Shown here: piece after piece, positions 1 to 8,868 of the stretch
How positions within the stretch are numbered: the first letter of the stretch is position 1
Layout of the letters: each line of letters opens with the position of its first letter
NCBI RefSeq assembly: GCF_017355855.1
Contig: NZ_JAFEWD010000004.1
Coordinates: forward strand, 1 to 64,000
Reading direction: 5' to 3'
Length of the DNA: 64,000 nucleotides
DNA from: Pedobacter sp. SYSU D00535
GTDB taxonomy: Bacteria; Bacteroidota; Bacteroidia; Sphingobacteriales; Sphingobacteriaceae
The notes under the pieces: generated by a model
Databases searched by the model: none
What the model was told of the DNA's origin: nothing
Seen by the model: the letters and a program-made list of their open reading frames with translations, nothing else
Program-made: the position numbers and the translations under genes

Positions 1-448
1 CCCCGTGAAGGGTAAAGACAAGTGAGTTGTCGCCGTTAAGTTTCTTGGTAAGAGCAGCACCAATGGCAACAGAGAGTCCCTGACCTAAAGATCCGGAAGC
101 TACACGTACACCCGGCAAGCCTTCGTGCGTGGTAGGGTGACCCTGCAACCTGGAGTTCAGCTTACGGAAAGAGGCAAGCTCAGCTACATCAAAATATCCG
201 GAACGGGCAAGCACGCTGTAAAAAACAGGAGAGATATGTCCGTTGGAGAGGAAGAACAGGTCTTCGCCCTGGCCGTCCATATTGAACTCAGGCTTGTGCT
301 TCATCACCTCGAAGTAAAGGGCAACAAGGAAATCAGTACATCCTAAAGAACCACCCGGGTGGCCCGACTGGCAGGCATGTACCATCCGTACGATGTCTCT
401 TCGCACCTGGGTGGCTACCTGGTTTAGTTTATTTATATCTGCGTTCAT
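1..448 (-). CDS. Transketolase, N-terminal subunit (partial, 3' end outside window)
   Basis: Reading the minus strand from an ATG at 446-448 gives 149 codons with no stop, running off the left edge. The protein begins MNADINKLNQVATQVRRDIV and contains SGHPGGSLGCTDFL and FFLSNGHISPVFYSVL, then QGHPTTHEGLPGVRVASGSLGQGLSVAIGAAL. These are the thiamine-diphosphate-binding segments of the N-terminal half of transketolase. In Bacteroidota transketolase is usually split into an N-terminal subunit of about 280 residues and a separate C-terminal subunit, so the partner gene probably follows beyond the left edge. Role: non-oxidative pentose phosphate pathway, cytoplasm. The enzyme family is clear; the split form is inferred from the phylum because the 3' end is not visible. 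Confidence 0.9.
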   Translation of the reverse strand, partial: MNADINKLNQVATQVRRDIVRMVHACQSGHPGGSLGCTDFLVALYFEVMKHKPEFNMDGQGEDLFFLSNGHISPVFYSVLARSGYFDVAELASFRKLNSRLQGHPTTHEGLPGVRVASGSLGQGLSVAIGAALTKKLNGDNSLVFTLHG

Positions 449-577
449 ACGATTTACAAAGCGGCTAAATTACTTATTTAGGGCGAATGCTCGGTTAGTT
501 AAATTTATTAACATCTGAAGAAAAGTGTGGAAAACGTAACCTTGTCAAATTGTATTCGTAAAAAGGTGAAAAATAGT

Positions 578-585
578 TATCTTTG
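578..585 (+). promoter_or_regulatory. Probable -7 promoter element of the collagen-like operon
   Basis: TATCTTTG matches the Bacteroidota -7 consensus TAnnTTTG exactly and lies 68 bases before the ATG of the collagen-like gene. A TTG at 550-552 could be the -33 element, but the spacer of 25 is longer than the usual 17-23, so the assignment is tentative. Confidence 0.35.
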
Positions 586-653
586 GAGAAATAATTTTTC
601 ACGGATTTCTATTCGTATCAACTAAATTAACGTCTCAAACAGAGGGTTCGAAT

Positions 654-2396
654 ATGAAAAAAAATTTACCTAACCTGTCTAAGTTTTCAAAAATGGCAGT
701 GTTTGCCATTGGAGTAATTGTTGCCAGCAGCGAGGCTGCGAGTGCACAGAACGGTTCAGTGGGAATTGGCACCACAGCTCCAAATCCTAAAGCAATCTTA
801 GACTTAACATCTCCAAACAAAGGTATATTACTCCCAAGGCTTTCCGAAGCCCAGCGAGAAACATTGCTACCATCAGGGACTAGCAATGCGGGAGCCATCG
901 GTCTTCTTATTTACAATACTACTTCCAATCGGTTTAACTACTGGTTGGGCGATAAATGGTGGGATATAGGTAATGGGCTTAATGGTCAATCTACCTATGA
1001 GCTCTGGAAAACATTTCCAGGAAACGCGGGCAAGACCGAAGCAGAGTTTTTAGCGTCGCTAAGGGGAACTGACGGACAGTCGGCTTATGAGCTTTGGAAG
1101 ACATTTCCAGGGAATGCGAATAAGACTGAAACCGAGTTTTTGACCTCGATAAATGGGCAGTCAGCCTACCAGCTATGGTCTTCTCAGGTTATTAATCAGG
1201 GAAAAACCGAACAACAGTTTTTAGCATCACTTGTGGGGCCAACCGGTCCGGCTGGTCCAATGGGGCTTACTGGTCCTGCAGGTCCTGCAGGACCGCAAGG
1301 GGTACCAGGTATTCAAGGGCCGCAAGGTGATCCGGGGGCAGTAGGTCCTGCTGGTCCAGCAGGACCGCAGGGTATTCAGGGAGATCCTGGCCCAGCGGGA
1401 CCAAAAGGTGATCAGGGAGATACCGGACCTGCTGGGCCTGCCGGACCGCAAGGATTACCAGGGCCACAAGGCTTGCCAGGACCAAAAGGTGATCAGGGAG
1501 ATACTGGACCTGCAGGCCCGGCGGGGCCCCAGGGTATTCAAGGCCCTGCCGGCCCAGCAGGTCCAAAAGGGGATCAGGGAGATACTGGTCCTGCCGGCCC
1601 AGCTGGGTTGCAAGGTATTCAAGGCCCTGCCGGGCCAGCGGGTCCGAAAGGTGATCAGGGAGAGACTGGCCCAGCGGGGCCCACTGGGCCTCAAGGTAGT
1701 CCGGGACAACCTGGTCCACAAGGTAGCCCTGGATCTCAAGGTCCACAGGGAGCGCCAGGAGCAGACGGCGCTACTTGGTTAACGGGATCGGGTGCACTGG
1801 CACCAGACGACATCAGAGGAAAAAATGGCGACTTGTACCTGGAGTTGCTTTCGGGCGACGTATACAAAAAAGATAATGGTCAGTGGTCATACACGGGGAG
1901 TAACTTAAAAGGGCCTGTATCCTCCGACTCCTGGGCAAAAGGAGGAAATACGGCGAGTAACAGTGATTTCCTGGGCACAACGAATGGTGTAGATCTTAAC
2001 CTTCGGACCTTTAATGTTACCCGTCTTACCATCAAGGGAACTTCCGGCAATGTCGGCATAGGCGAAATTAATCCTCAGGCAAAATTTGAAGTAAAAGGAA
2101 CGTTCAAACTAGGTGATGGGGGATCGCAACTGAATAAGGTGATCGCAGGAAGCGTTTCTTTAGACCTGCCAGCTATCGCTCCCGGTACAGCGTATAAACA
2201 AACAATCATTGTGGGAGGGGCTGCTGGAGGAAGTGGCTCAGTGAATATTTCTCCACAAACAGAACTTCCCGACGGACTTTTGATTTCCTACAGCCGCGTG
2301 TCGGCCAATAATACCGTTGAAATCAAATTCTTCAACGCTAGTGGTGTTGCTATCGACGCAAATCCAATTGTTTTTAATGCAACAGTGATTCAATAA
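654..2396 (+). CDS. Exported collagen-like (Gly-X-Y repeat) protein
   Basis: 580 residues. Residues 1-31 look like a signal peptide ending ASAQ. Residues 32-100 carry the [20 protein letters not shown]-type segment common at the start of exported Bacteroidota tail-fibre-like and surface proteins. Three diverged copies of a [23 protein letters not shown] unit follow (about 107-193). Residues 195-374 are 60 uninterrupted Gly-X-Y triplets rich in GPA, GPQ and GDQ, able to form a collagen triple helix. The remaining 206 residues are a non-repetitive C-terminal region ending in a beta-rich segment; I see no type A or type B T9SS sorting domain. It is the first gene of an operon; the next ATG lies one base after its stop. 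Likely a trimeric surface or matrix fibre (inference). Proline hydroxylation is not expected in bacteria, so the charged triplets GDQ and GPK probably help stabilise the helix. Confidence 0.85.
   Translation: MKKNLPNLSKFSKMAVFAIGVIVASSEAASAQNGSVGIGTTAPNPKAILDLTSPNKGILLPRLSEAQRETLLPSGTSNAGAIGLLIYNTTSNRFNYWLGDKWWDIGNGLNGQSTYELWKTFPGNAGKTEAEFLASLRGTDGQSAYELWKTFPGNANKTETEFLTSINGQSAYQLWSSQVINQGKTEQQFLASLVGPTGPAGPMGLTGPAGPAGPQGVPGIQGPQGDPGAVGPAGPAGPQGIQGDPGPAGPKGDQGDTGPAGPAGPQGLPGPQGLPGPKGDQGDTGPAGPAGPQGIQGPAGPAGPKGDQGDTGPAGPAGLQGIQGPAGPAGPKGDQGETGPAGPTGPQGSPGQPGPQGSPGSQGPQGAPGADGATWLTGSGALAPDDIRGKNGDLYLELLSGDVYKKDNGQWSYTGSNLKGPVSSDSWAKGGNTASNSDFLGTTNGVDLNLRTFNVTRLTIKGTSGNVGIGEINPQAKFEVKGTFKLGDGGSQLNKVIAGSVSLDLPAIAPGTAYKQTIIVGGAAGGSGSVNISPQTELPDGLLISYSRVSANNTVEIKFFNASGVAIDANPIVFNATVIQ
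1344..1667 (+). repeat. Four tandem 81-bp repeats in the Gly-X-Y region
   Basis: Triplets 13-48 of the collagen region divide into four consecutive nine-triplet (27-residue, 81-base) units. Each starts GPAGPAG and ends GPKGDQGDT (the last copy ends GET). The two middle triplets vary between copies ([21 protein letters not shown]). The DNA copies differ mostly at third positions, so the array is old enough to have drifted but regular enough to change length by slippage or recombination. Confidence 0.85.
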
Positions 2397-2397
2397 G

Positions 2398-3615
2398 ATG
2401 AAGAAGAACGCACTCATATGGATTTTAGGTGCTGTCTTTTCCATGGAAGCATCGGCCCAGGTGGTCAACACCGGGCAGACGATTTCGGTGGATGCAGGGG
2501 GACTGTTTTTTGTCGATACCGATTATATCCATGAAGGAGGTCAAATTAAAAATGCCGGACTTTTTGACCTGAAGGGAGACTGGAAAAACAATTCGCTGAC
2601 TTCTGTGATTTTTGCTCCTGGCTCTAGCGGTGAAGTGCTGTTGTCCGGAAACCAACAGCAGTTGGGCGGGAAGACGAAGACGAGCTTCGTTAATTTGCGA
2701 TTGGCCGGTAATGGGGATAAAACATTGGGAGTGGATGCGGAAGTTGGCGGTGAACTCTATCTTGAAGACAAGCAGCTGCATGCTTCCCGATTTTCGCTTA
2801 CCATTTCAAATCCGGCAATTGATGCTATCAAGAGAACTACGGGTTTTATAACAACAGATGAAAAAGGATATCTAATAAGAAAGACGAATCAGGGGGCGTC
2901 ATATTTATTTCCGCTCGGTTCACTAAAGAATAACCCTAACTTCCTGTCGTATAATCCCTTATATCGGCCCATCAGCTTTGAGCCGGAGAACACGCAGGAA
3001 AATAGTTTCTCAGCAAGTCTTAACAATATCGACCCTTCCTTAGAAGGTTTTGATCGAAACAGGAAACGTTACGATATTGAAAGTGTGTCCGATCGTTACT
3101 TCTACTTGATCAGTCACAATTTTGGATCCTCCAAATTCAACGTCCGCTTTTATCAGAATAAAGATCTGGAGAGCAATACTCCTCAAGTGATCAATTGGGG
3201 GAGCTATTCCATGTGGGAGAAATTGCCATCTTCGGTGGAAGACGGAAACTTTGATGTGGGGCTAAACAGGAGCTTGGTGTATACCTCTGCGCAGCTGATC
3301 AATCAGATGCCCATCACTTTTGCAAGTACCACTGATCTCAGCAATCCATTTACGTTTTTCAACGCATTTTCTCCTGACGGAGATGGAAGAAACGATACCT
3401 GGACAATCGGGAATATCGATTATTTCCCTCAAAACGATCTGACGATCTTCAACAGGTGGGGAGATGAAGTGTTCAGAACGAGTGGTTATAGCAATGCCGG
3501 AGCCTGGGACGGAGGTAACATGCAGGCAGGGACCTACTTCTATGTTCTGAACGTGAAAATCAACGGTGACACGAAGACTTACAAGGGATTCATCACCATG
3601 ATAAAGAAAGATTAA
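2398..3615 (+). CDS. T9SS type B sorting domain (gliding-motility C-terminal) protein
   Basis: 405 residues. A signal peptide (MKKNALIWILGAVFSMEASAQ) is followed by a beta-rich region of unknown fold. The last ~90 residues (NAFSPDGDGRNDTW, then IFNRWGDEVFRT, AWDGGNMQAGTYFYVLNV and a final YKGFITMIKKD) are the gliding-motility-associated C-terminal domain, the type B signal for T9SS export. It starts one base after the collagen-like gene and ends one base before the PorP/SprF gene, so the four genes are almost certainly co-transcribed. In Flavobacterium johnsoniae, type B cargo such as SprB needs a partner SprF-type barrel; the adjacent gene fits that role. The N-terminal portion resembles the exported proteins that describe interrupted or missing values in a surface layer only in general composition, so no function is assigned. 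Confidence 0.88.
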   Translation: MKKNALIWILGAVFSMEASAQVVNTGQTISVDAGGLFFVDTDYIHEGGQIKNAGLFDLKGDWKNNSLTSVIFAPGSSGEVLLSGNQQQLGGKTKTSFVNLRLAGNGDKTLGVDAEVGGELYLEDKQLHASRFSLTISNPAIDAIKRTTGFITTDEKGYLIRKTNQGASYLFPLGSLKNNPNFLSYNPLYRPISFEPENTQENSFSASLNNIDPSLEGFDRNRKRYDIESVSDRYFYLISHNFGSSKFNVRFYQNKDLESNTPQVINWGSYSMWEKLPSSVEDGNFDVGLNRSLVYTSAQLINQMPITFASTTDLSNPFTFFNAFSPDGDGRNDTWTIGNIDYFPQNDLTIFNRWGDEVFRTSGYSNAGAWDGGNMQAGTYFYVLNVKINGDTKTYKGFITMIKKD

Positions 3616-3616
3616 A

Positions 3617-4615
3617 ATGAAACGCTATCTACCAACGGTCTTTCTGCTGTTCCTTTCGACGTTTGTAGTTGGACAGCAAGATGCACAATACAGTCAATAC
3701 ATGTTCAATACGATGGTAGTTAATCCAGCTTATGCAGGCTATAGGGAAACTATCAACGCAAGTCTCCTCCATCGGGATCAGTGGACGGGATTACAGGGGG
3801 CACCGAAAACTCAATCGCTGGTATTGGACGGTGCCTTTGGAAGGGACAACAAAGTAGGATTAGGACTGGCGGTGGTGAATGATAAGATCGGGCTGCAACG
3901 GCAGAGTTCGGTTTATGTAAATTATGCGTACCGCCTTCCAGTAGGTGAAGAAGGAGCGCGGCTATCCTTTGGTCTGGCGGCAGGTATTGGTCAATACGTT
4001 TTAAATGCTTCTGATGCGACCTTCGCTGATCCCAACGATCCCAATCTGGCAGCTAATCAGACGCATTTTGTTCCTGATGGCCGTTTTGGAATTTATTACA
4101 GTGACAATCGCTTTTACGCAGGGGTCTCGGCAGTTAATCTTATGTCGAAGGCCATGAACTACCAGGAGATAGAAAGAGACTCGGAGATAGGAAGAGGAAA
4201 CACTGTTGTGCGGCAGGGCAGACATTTCTTTTTAACAGCCGGATACCTGGTTAATTTGAATGAGGACTTTAAGTTTAAACCCTCCTTTCTTATAAAAGAA
4301 GACACTAAAGGCCCTACTAATCTGGATGTTAACTCTTTCTTTCTGGTGAAAGAATCTTTCTGGATTGGAGCTTCCTACCGGACGGGTGTTAATTTGTGGA
4401 AAAAAAGCAGTTTGAATAGCGGAACTTTTCACCAAAATTCGGTGGTAGGTGTGGTAGAAACATATTTTTCAAATAAGTTCCGTGTAGGGTATGCTTATGA
4501 TTACTCTTTATCCGATCTTGGAAATTACTCCAACGGAACTCATGAAATATCATTAGGAGTGGTATTAAATGGAAACAAGAAAAGTACAGCGCTGCTTACA
4601 CCACGCTACTTTTAG
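3617..4615 (+). CDS. PorP/SprF-family T9SS outer-membrane protein
   Basis: 332 residues with signal peptide (MKRYLPTVFLLFLSTFVVG) and the family's hallmark start of the mature protein, QQDAQYSQYMFNTMVVNPAYAGYR, followed by DQWTG and many alternating hydrophobic beta strands ending in an aromatic residue (TPRYF). Family members are about 300-350 residues outer-membrane barrels that take part in T9SS secretion or in surface attachment of type B cargo. Position between a type B cargo gene and an OmpA/TPR gene is the standard arrangement of such triads. This copy is probably dedicated to its neighbours rather than being the housekeeping PorP, an inference from context only. Confidence 0.9.
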   Translation: MKRYLPTVFLLFLSTFVVGQQDAQYSQYMFNTMVVNPAYAGYRETINASLLHRDQWTGLQGAPKTQSLVLDGAFGRDNKVGLGLAVVNDKIGLQRQSSVYVNYAYRLPVGEEGARLSFGLAAGIGQYVLNASDATFADPNDPNLAANQTHFVPDGRFGIYYSDNRFYAGVSAVNLMSKAMNYQEIERDSEIGRGNTVVRQGRHFFLTAGYLVNLNEDFKFKPSFLIKEDTKGPTNLDVNSFFLVKESFWIGASYRTGVNLWKKSSLNSGTFHQNSVVGVVETYFSNKFRVGYAYDYSLSDLGNYSNGTHEISLGVVLNGNKKSTALLTPRYF

Positions 4616-4624
4616 TCTTGTAAC

Positions 4625-6607
4625 ATGACCGTTAAAAAACTATTGCTTGTATTCTTAATTAGTTCGGCTGCCTTATTAATTCCTGGGAACATTTTTTCGG
4701 ATAACATTAAAAAGGCAAACAAGTACTATGAAAAGTACGACTACAAGCTTGCTTTAGATATCTATGAAGACATCATGCGCAAAAAACCTTCCCTTGAGGT
4801 TGCGCAAAAACTAGCGAATTGCTATAGGTTTATAAACGATACAGAAGGGGCAGAGCGGGCATACGCGCAGGTACTGACCTTCAGCGGATTTGATCCCATC
4901 AATTACAAATATTACGCCGACGCGCTGAAGCAAAATGGAAAATTTGAAGAAGCTAAGCGCAACTACACCCTTTGGGGCCAAAATGCACCTGCTCAGGCCG
5001 GAGAAGCAACGAGATTGGCTAATTCAACGGATGTTGCCAGAATGTGGGCGGAAAACCCCGACCAAAATGTAAAAATCGAGAACGCATCTGCGCTGAATAC
5101 GCCGTATTCTGAATTCTCACCGGTCATTTACAAAGAAGGCATTGTTTTCACCTCAGACCGACTATTTTCTCAAAAAACCAAAGGCAAAAAGAAGGAAGAA
5201 ATATTTGGCTGGACCGGAAATCCGTACCTGAAGATATATCAACTTACTAGCCTAAATGGGGGGAACCTACAGCCGTTCTCTTCAGTTTTGAATGAAGATT
5301 ATCACAACGGACCTGCTGTGTTCACTAATAGCGGGGACCTTGTATTTTTTACAAGGACCGAAGCACCTAAGGGTAAAAAGAAAGATCGTCCATCCATCGT
5401 GACAAAAAAGATTTACTACTCCCGTCAAAGTGGTAATACCTGGGAAAGTCCCCGACCCCTTGAATTAAACAGTCCCGATTATTCAATACAGCATCCTGCT
5501 TTAAGCCCGGATGGTTCAATCCTCTATTTTGCATCTGATATGCCTGGGGGGCTTGGGGGAATGGACCTTTATGCATCCAAAAAGACAGAAAATGGAGCTT
5601 GGGGACAACCTGTAAATTGTGGTCCCAATATCAATACAGCAGAGGATGAAGTGTTTCCCGTAGTAAGAAGCGACGGGCGTTTTTATTTTTCATCAAAAGG
5701 ACATGTTGGAATGGGTGGCCTGGATATTTTCACTGCCCAGGGTAGTTATAATACGTTCAAGCTCCCAGAAAATCTGAAGACGCCGACAAATTCAACCAAA
5801 GACGATTTTGGAATTTTATTCCTTGGCGAATTCAATGGCTATTTTTCCTCTAATCGCGGCGGTGGAAAGGGACTTGATGATATTTATAGTTTTTCTATGG
5901 ACGTTTCCAAGCCAGTGTTTGCTATCAAGGGCGAAGTTGTAGATAAAGCAACAGGAAGCGCCTTGAGCAATACAGAAGTTGTATTAGTAAATAAAACGAC
6001 GGGAGAACAAACAAGAGCACTGTCAGACGCGGCCGGAAAGTTCTATTTCGAGCTGGAGCCTGAGATGGATTATGTAGTGAGTGGGAACAGGGATAAACTT
6101 TATTCTCGGCAAGAGGGGCAAATATCCACTAAAGGACTCAAAGAGTCGACTGTCTTTGATGTTCAGTTTGAGCTGGAAAAGGCAGAGGACGATGTATATT
6201 TGGTAAGACTGGATAATATCTACTACAATTTTAATAAATGGAATATCCGCCCCGATGCGACCGATGAGCTCAACAAGGTAGTCTCTTTCATGAATAAAGT
6301 GACGGGGGTTAATATCGAGATGCGTTCGCACACGGATGCTCGGGGAAAGGCAGCGTACAACAAGTGGTTGTCTCAGAAGCGGGCAGAATCTGCTATTCGA
6401 TATCTGGTAAACCGAGGTGTTGCTAGCTCGAGATTAAGCGCTGTAGGTTTAGGAGAAACTGAATTAGTGAATCGTTGCAGTGATGGCGTGAAATGCTCAG
6501 AGCGGGAGCACCAGCTTAACAGGCGTACAGAGTTTAAAGTTGTAAAAATTAAGCCGGAAAATGCAGGGATGCCTACTGCGGTAGCGGTAAGCTCACGGAA
6601 AAAGTAG
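4625..6607 (+). CDS. PorE-like TPR / beta-propeller / OmpA-domain protein
   Basis: 660 residues. After an N-terminal signal (about 1-25) come TPR helices (about 29-110, KANKYYEKYDYKLALDIYE), a PD40/WD40-like propeller with repeated SPDG.LYFASD-type blades (about 150-415), a carboxypeptidase regulatory-like domain (about 425-505, IKGEVVDKATGSALSNTEV), and a C-terminal OmpA domain (about 525-640) with the peptidoglycan-binding pattern RSHTDARG...NKWLSQKRA. The same order of domains is known from PorE of Porphyromonas gingivalis, which links PorP to peptidoglycan. Located nine bases after the PorP/SprF gene, it likely anchors that barrel to the cell wall. No lipobox cysteine is obvious at the signal-peptide end, unlike P. 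gingivalis PorE, which is a lipoprotein. Confidence 0.88.
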   Translation: MTVKKLLLVFLISSAALLIPGNIFSDNIKKANKYYEKYDYKLALDIYEDIMRKKPSLEVAQKLANCYRFINDTEGAERAYAQVLTFSGFDPINYKYYADALKQNGKFEEAKRNYTLWGQNAPAQAGEATRLANSTDVARMWAENPDQNVKIENASALNTPYSEFSPVIYKEGIVFTSDRLFSQKTKGKKKEEIFGWTGNPYLKIYQLTSLNGGNLQPFSSVLNEDYHNGPAVFTNSGDLVFFTRTEAPKGKKKDRPSIVTKKIYYSRQSGNTWESPRPLELNSPDYSIQHPALSPDGSILYFASDMPGGLGGMDLYASKKTENGAWGQPVNCGPNINTAEDEVFPVVRSDGRFYFSSKGHVGMGGLDIFTAQGSYNTFKLPENLKTPTNSTKDDFGILFLGEFNGYFSSNRGGGKGLDDIYSFSMDVSKPVFAIKGEVVDKATGSALSNTEVVLVNKTTGEQTRALSDAAGKFYFELEPEMDYVVSGNRDKLYSRQEGQISTKGLKESTVFDVQFELEKAEDDVYLVRLDNIYYNFNKWNIRPDATDELNKVVSFMNKVTGVNIEMRSHTDARGKAAYNKWLSQKRAESAIRYLVNRGVASSRLSAVGLGETELVNRCSDGVKCSEREHQLNRRTEFKVVKIKPENAGMPTAVAVSSRKK

Positions 6608-6615
6608 AAAGGAAA

Positions 6616-6640
6616 AGCCCGCTTCGTCAGAAGCGGGGCT
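6616..6640. terminator. Hairpin between convergent operon end and bcp
   Basis: AGCCCGCTTC-GTCA-GAAGCGGGGCT forms a ten-base stem with one bulged G. On the minus strand the stem is followed by CTTTTCC, so it fits best as the bcp terminator; on the plus strand it lacks a T-run but may still stop the OmpA operon. Confidence 0.65.
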
Positions 6641-6647
6641 CACAGTA

Positions 6648-7112
6648 TCAGGCATTTAGCAGGTCAAGAACTTGCTTCGACGATTCTTTAGTATCTACCT
6701 TATCAATTATTTTCTTAATGGTGCCCTCTTTGTCTATGATAAAGGTCTTCCTGGCAGTTCCCATATATTTTTTTCCGTACATATTCTTTTCTACCCAAAC
6801 CCCGTAGTCGTTCACAATCTTTTGATCAGTATCGGCAATCAAGCTGAAGGGGAGTTGATACTTGCTAATAAACTTCTGGTGTGATTGCTCGTCGTCGGTG
6901 CTTACGCCGATGACGGTAAAGCCTTTTTGTTGCAGCGATTGGTAATTGTCGCGAAAATCGCAAGCCTCAGCCGTACAGCCCGGAGTATCGTCTTTAGGGT
7001 AGAAGTAAAGAATTACATCTTTACCAAGAAAATCACTAAGAGAAACGGTGTTCCCATTCTGATCTTTCGCTGTGAATACCGGAGCCTTGTCTCCTTCTTT
7101 TAATTCTGACAT
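6648..7112 (-). CDS. bcp: Thiol peroxidase, Bcp-type peroxiredoxin
   Basis: 154 residues, full length for the family. The motif TPGCTAEACDF places the peroxidatic cysteine at C46 and the resolving cysteine at C51, the spacing of Escherichia coli Bcp. The thioredoxin fold starts with APVFTAKDQNGN and VILYFYPKDD. It reduces hydrogen peroxide and organic hydroperoxides using thioredoxin in the cytoplasm. Its ATG lies four bases after the stop of the M23 peptidase gene, so it is probably the last gene of a three-gene operon with the fumarylacetoacetase-family and M23 genes. Confidence 0.95.
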   Translation of the reverse strand: MSELKEGDKAPVFTAKDQNGNTVSLSDFLGKDVILYFYPKDDTPGCTAEACDFRDNYQSLQQKGFTVIGVSTDDEQSHQKFISKYQLPFSLIADTDQKIVNDYGVWVEKNMYGKKYMGTARKTFIIDKEGTIKKIIDKVDTKESSKQVLDLLNA

Positions 7113-7116
7113 AGTT

Positions 7117-8868
7117 TTATTTATAAAATGATGCGGTATAAGTCCTTGAATTCATCTTCATATCAGTAACTATTAACTGGAATAGATGTTTTCCGGAAGA
7201 AGTCCGGTAGTCGAAGCTATGTTTCAGTGTGGCTGTCTTTGCGTCAAACTCCATTAATACCCATTGCCCATCGATCGTTGCCGAGTAGGACCGTATTCCG
7301 GATAAATTATCAGATATTTTAAATACTATTGAGGCGAGTCCCTTCATTGACTTGGCATCACTGATATTAACAGGGCGGATACTTGGAGGGACGGTATCAA
7401 CAGTTACGTAGAAACTACCGAAACTTCGCGGACTCGCTTTAACAAAACCATCCTTTTCATCGAAGCTGCCTCCCTGGGATATTCCTCTCGTATCTACAAT
7501 CAGCGCCTTGCCCAACAAGTGCTGGGGAAGGCCTGTTTCTGGCTTGATCCACAGATCGTAGTTGGTATGCAGGGGAGTTAGTCGGTTATGAACATCGTGC
7601 ACCGAAGAATAGCCGGCACGACGGTTTTTTTTAGCATACTGAAAGGTGATATCCGAATAAAGAGTGCCTTTGGGGACTGATATTTTAACCAAGTCTGTAC
7701 TAAAGTTATTATCGCTTCCAAAGGTAAATTTTTGCTGTCCTGTCGGAGCTTCTGCCTGAATAAACGATGCTGGATTTCTTTTTACTCTGAAAGAAAGGGT
7801 ACTCGTATTTCCGCGGGCATCTTTTATGACGTACCGCATCTGGTGTATGCTGTCGTCCCGAAGTGCAACTATCCCGCGGTTGACAGCCTTTTTGTAAATC
7901 TGAAGCGGATTCCCCGGCTCGATGAAACTCTTTTGGACAGTTCGCTTGTAAAGGATATAGGCCGGGTAGTCGATATGAGAATTAATAGCTCTGGTGTTAT
8001 GAAAAGCAAACTTTTCCTGAGCAGAAGCGTAGATAACTTCATTATCCAGGTATAGTTCTATCGAGTAAACTCCATTTTTATTTCCGCCGGGAACCTGCTG
8101 ATCATAGGTCATAATGCCAAATCCTACCTCTCCGTCAAACTGAATTACAGGAGATTGGTTCAAATGGTAATTTCCATCGCCACCTACCAGCTGAAAATAC
8201 TGCGAAGGAGTTTTCTCACTAAATGGAGCTCCTCCCAAGCGATACATGTACATTCCCGTCAAAATGGGTTTAACCCTGTCAGGTACTTCCAAACCAAAAA
8301 GCTGTGGATTGATTGTTTCCTCGGTTCGGGTATCCCGGAGCTCAAAGTGCAGATGCGGCCCACCGGAGCTGCCCGAGTTGCCCGACCAGGCAATAATGTC
8401 ACCTTTTTTTACCGGAATTTCGATAGGAAGCAAGGGGAAATCGACTTCAAAGCTCTGTTTTCGATATTGATAGTCATTAACAGTTTGGAAGATGCGATCA
8501 TTAAACCTCTGCAAATGTGCATAAACAGAAGTATAGCCATTGGGATGGGTAATATATACCGCATATCCAAAGCCTCCGGCTTGTACCCTTAATCGGGATA
8601 CAAAACCATCAGCAACTGCGTATACGGGATATCCTTCCCGCTGGTTCGTTCGGTAATCCAGCCCCGAGTGGAAATGGTTCCCTCGTATCTCTCCAAAGGA
8701 ACCTGCAAGGGATGGAGCAAGATCGAGGGGTGGTCTAAAATCGTTTGGATAGGCCTTGCTGACCAAGATATCCTGAGCTATAGTGACGGTACCGCTTAAG
8801 GTAAGTAGTATGAATAGTAGTGCGCTTGTGTTAATCTTATTTAATCTCAAAATCCAATAACTTCTCAT
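7117..8868 (-). CDS. M23-family metallopeptidase, exported
   Basis: 583 residues from the chosen ATG. The N-terminus MRSYWILRLNKINTSALLF.. followed by LLTLSGTVTIAQ is a signal peptide. The peptidase domain follows directly (about 40-200): zinc ligands H67 and D71 in HFHSGLDYR, YAHLQRF, and the closing HLHFE. About 380 more residues are beta-rich with Ig-like repeats near the C-terminus (VPPSIRPVNI...SGIRSYSATIDGQW). M23 enzymes cut peptide crosslinks of peptidoglycan or regulate other hydrolases from the periplasm. The open frame extends to 8898, but that start adds ten residues in front of the signal peptide and deepens the overlap with the upstream gene (its stop is at 8837), so 8868 is preferred. 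Confidence 0.9.
   Translation of the reverse strand: MRSYWILRLNKINTSALLFILLTLSGTVTIAQDILVSKAYPNDFRPPLDLAPSLAGSFGEIRGNHFHSGLDYRTNQREGYPVYAVADGFVSRLRVQAGGFGYAVYITHPNGYTSVYAHLQRFNDRIFQTVNDYQYRKQSFEVDFPLLPIEIPVKKGDIIAWSGNSGSSGGPHLHFELRDTRTEETINPQLFGLEVPDRVKPILTGMYMYRLGGAPFSEKTPSQYFQLVGGDGNYHLNQSPVIQFDGEVGFGIMTYDQQVPGGNKNGVYSIELYLDNEVIYASAQEKFAFHNTRAINSHIDYPAYILYKRTVQKSFIEPGNPLQIYKKAVNRGIVALRDDSIHQMRYVIKDARGNTSTLSFRVKRNPASFIQAEAPTGQQKFTFGSDNNFSTDLVKISVPKGTLYSDITFQYAKKNRRAGYSSVHDVHNRLTPLHTNYDLWIKPETGLPQHLLGKALIVDTRGISQGGSFDEKDGFVKASPRSFGSFYVTVDTVPPSIRPVNISDAKSMKGLASIVFKISDNLSGIRSYSATIDGQWVLMEFDAKTATLKHSFDYRTSSGKHLFQLIVTDMKMNSRTYTASFYK

Noticed and set aside
125-346. Plus-strand ORF of 73 codons at the left edge
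   Set aside because: It is antisense to the transketolase gene, whose conserved motifs are clear on the minus strand.
643-651. GGTTCGAAT, like the T-loop of a tRNA
   Set aside because: It is followed at once by the ATG of the collagen-like gene and no acceptor, D or anticodon stem can be drawn upstream.
1227-1782. Several long open frames on both strands inside the collagen repeats
   Set aside because: They arise from the regular triplet repeat, which avoids stops in other frames; the proteins are low-complexity shadows with no signal, start context or homology.
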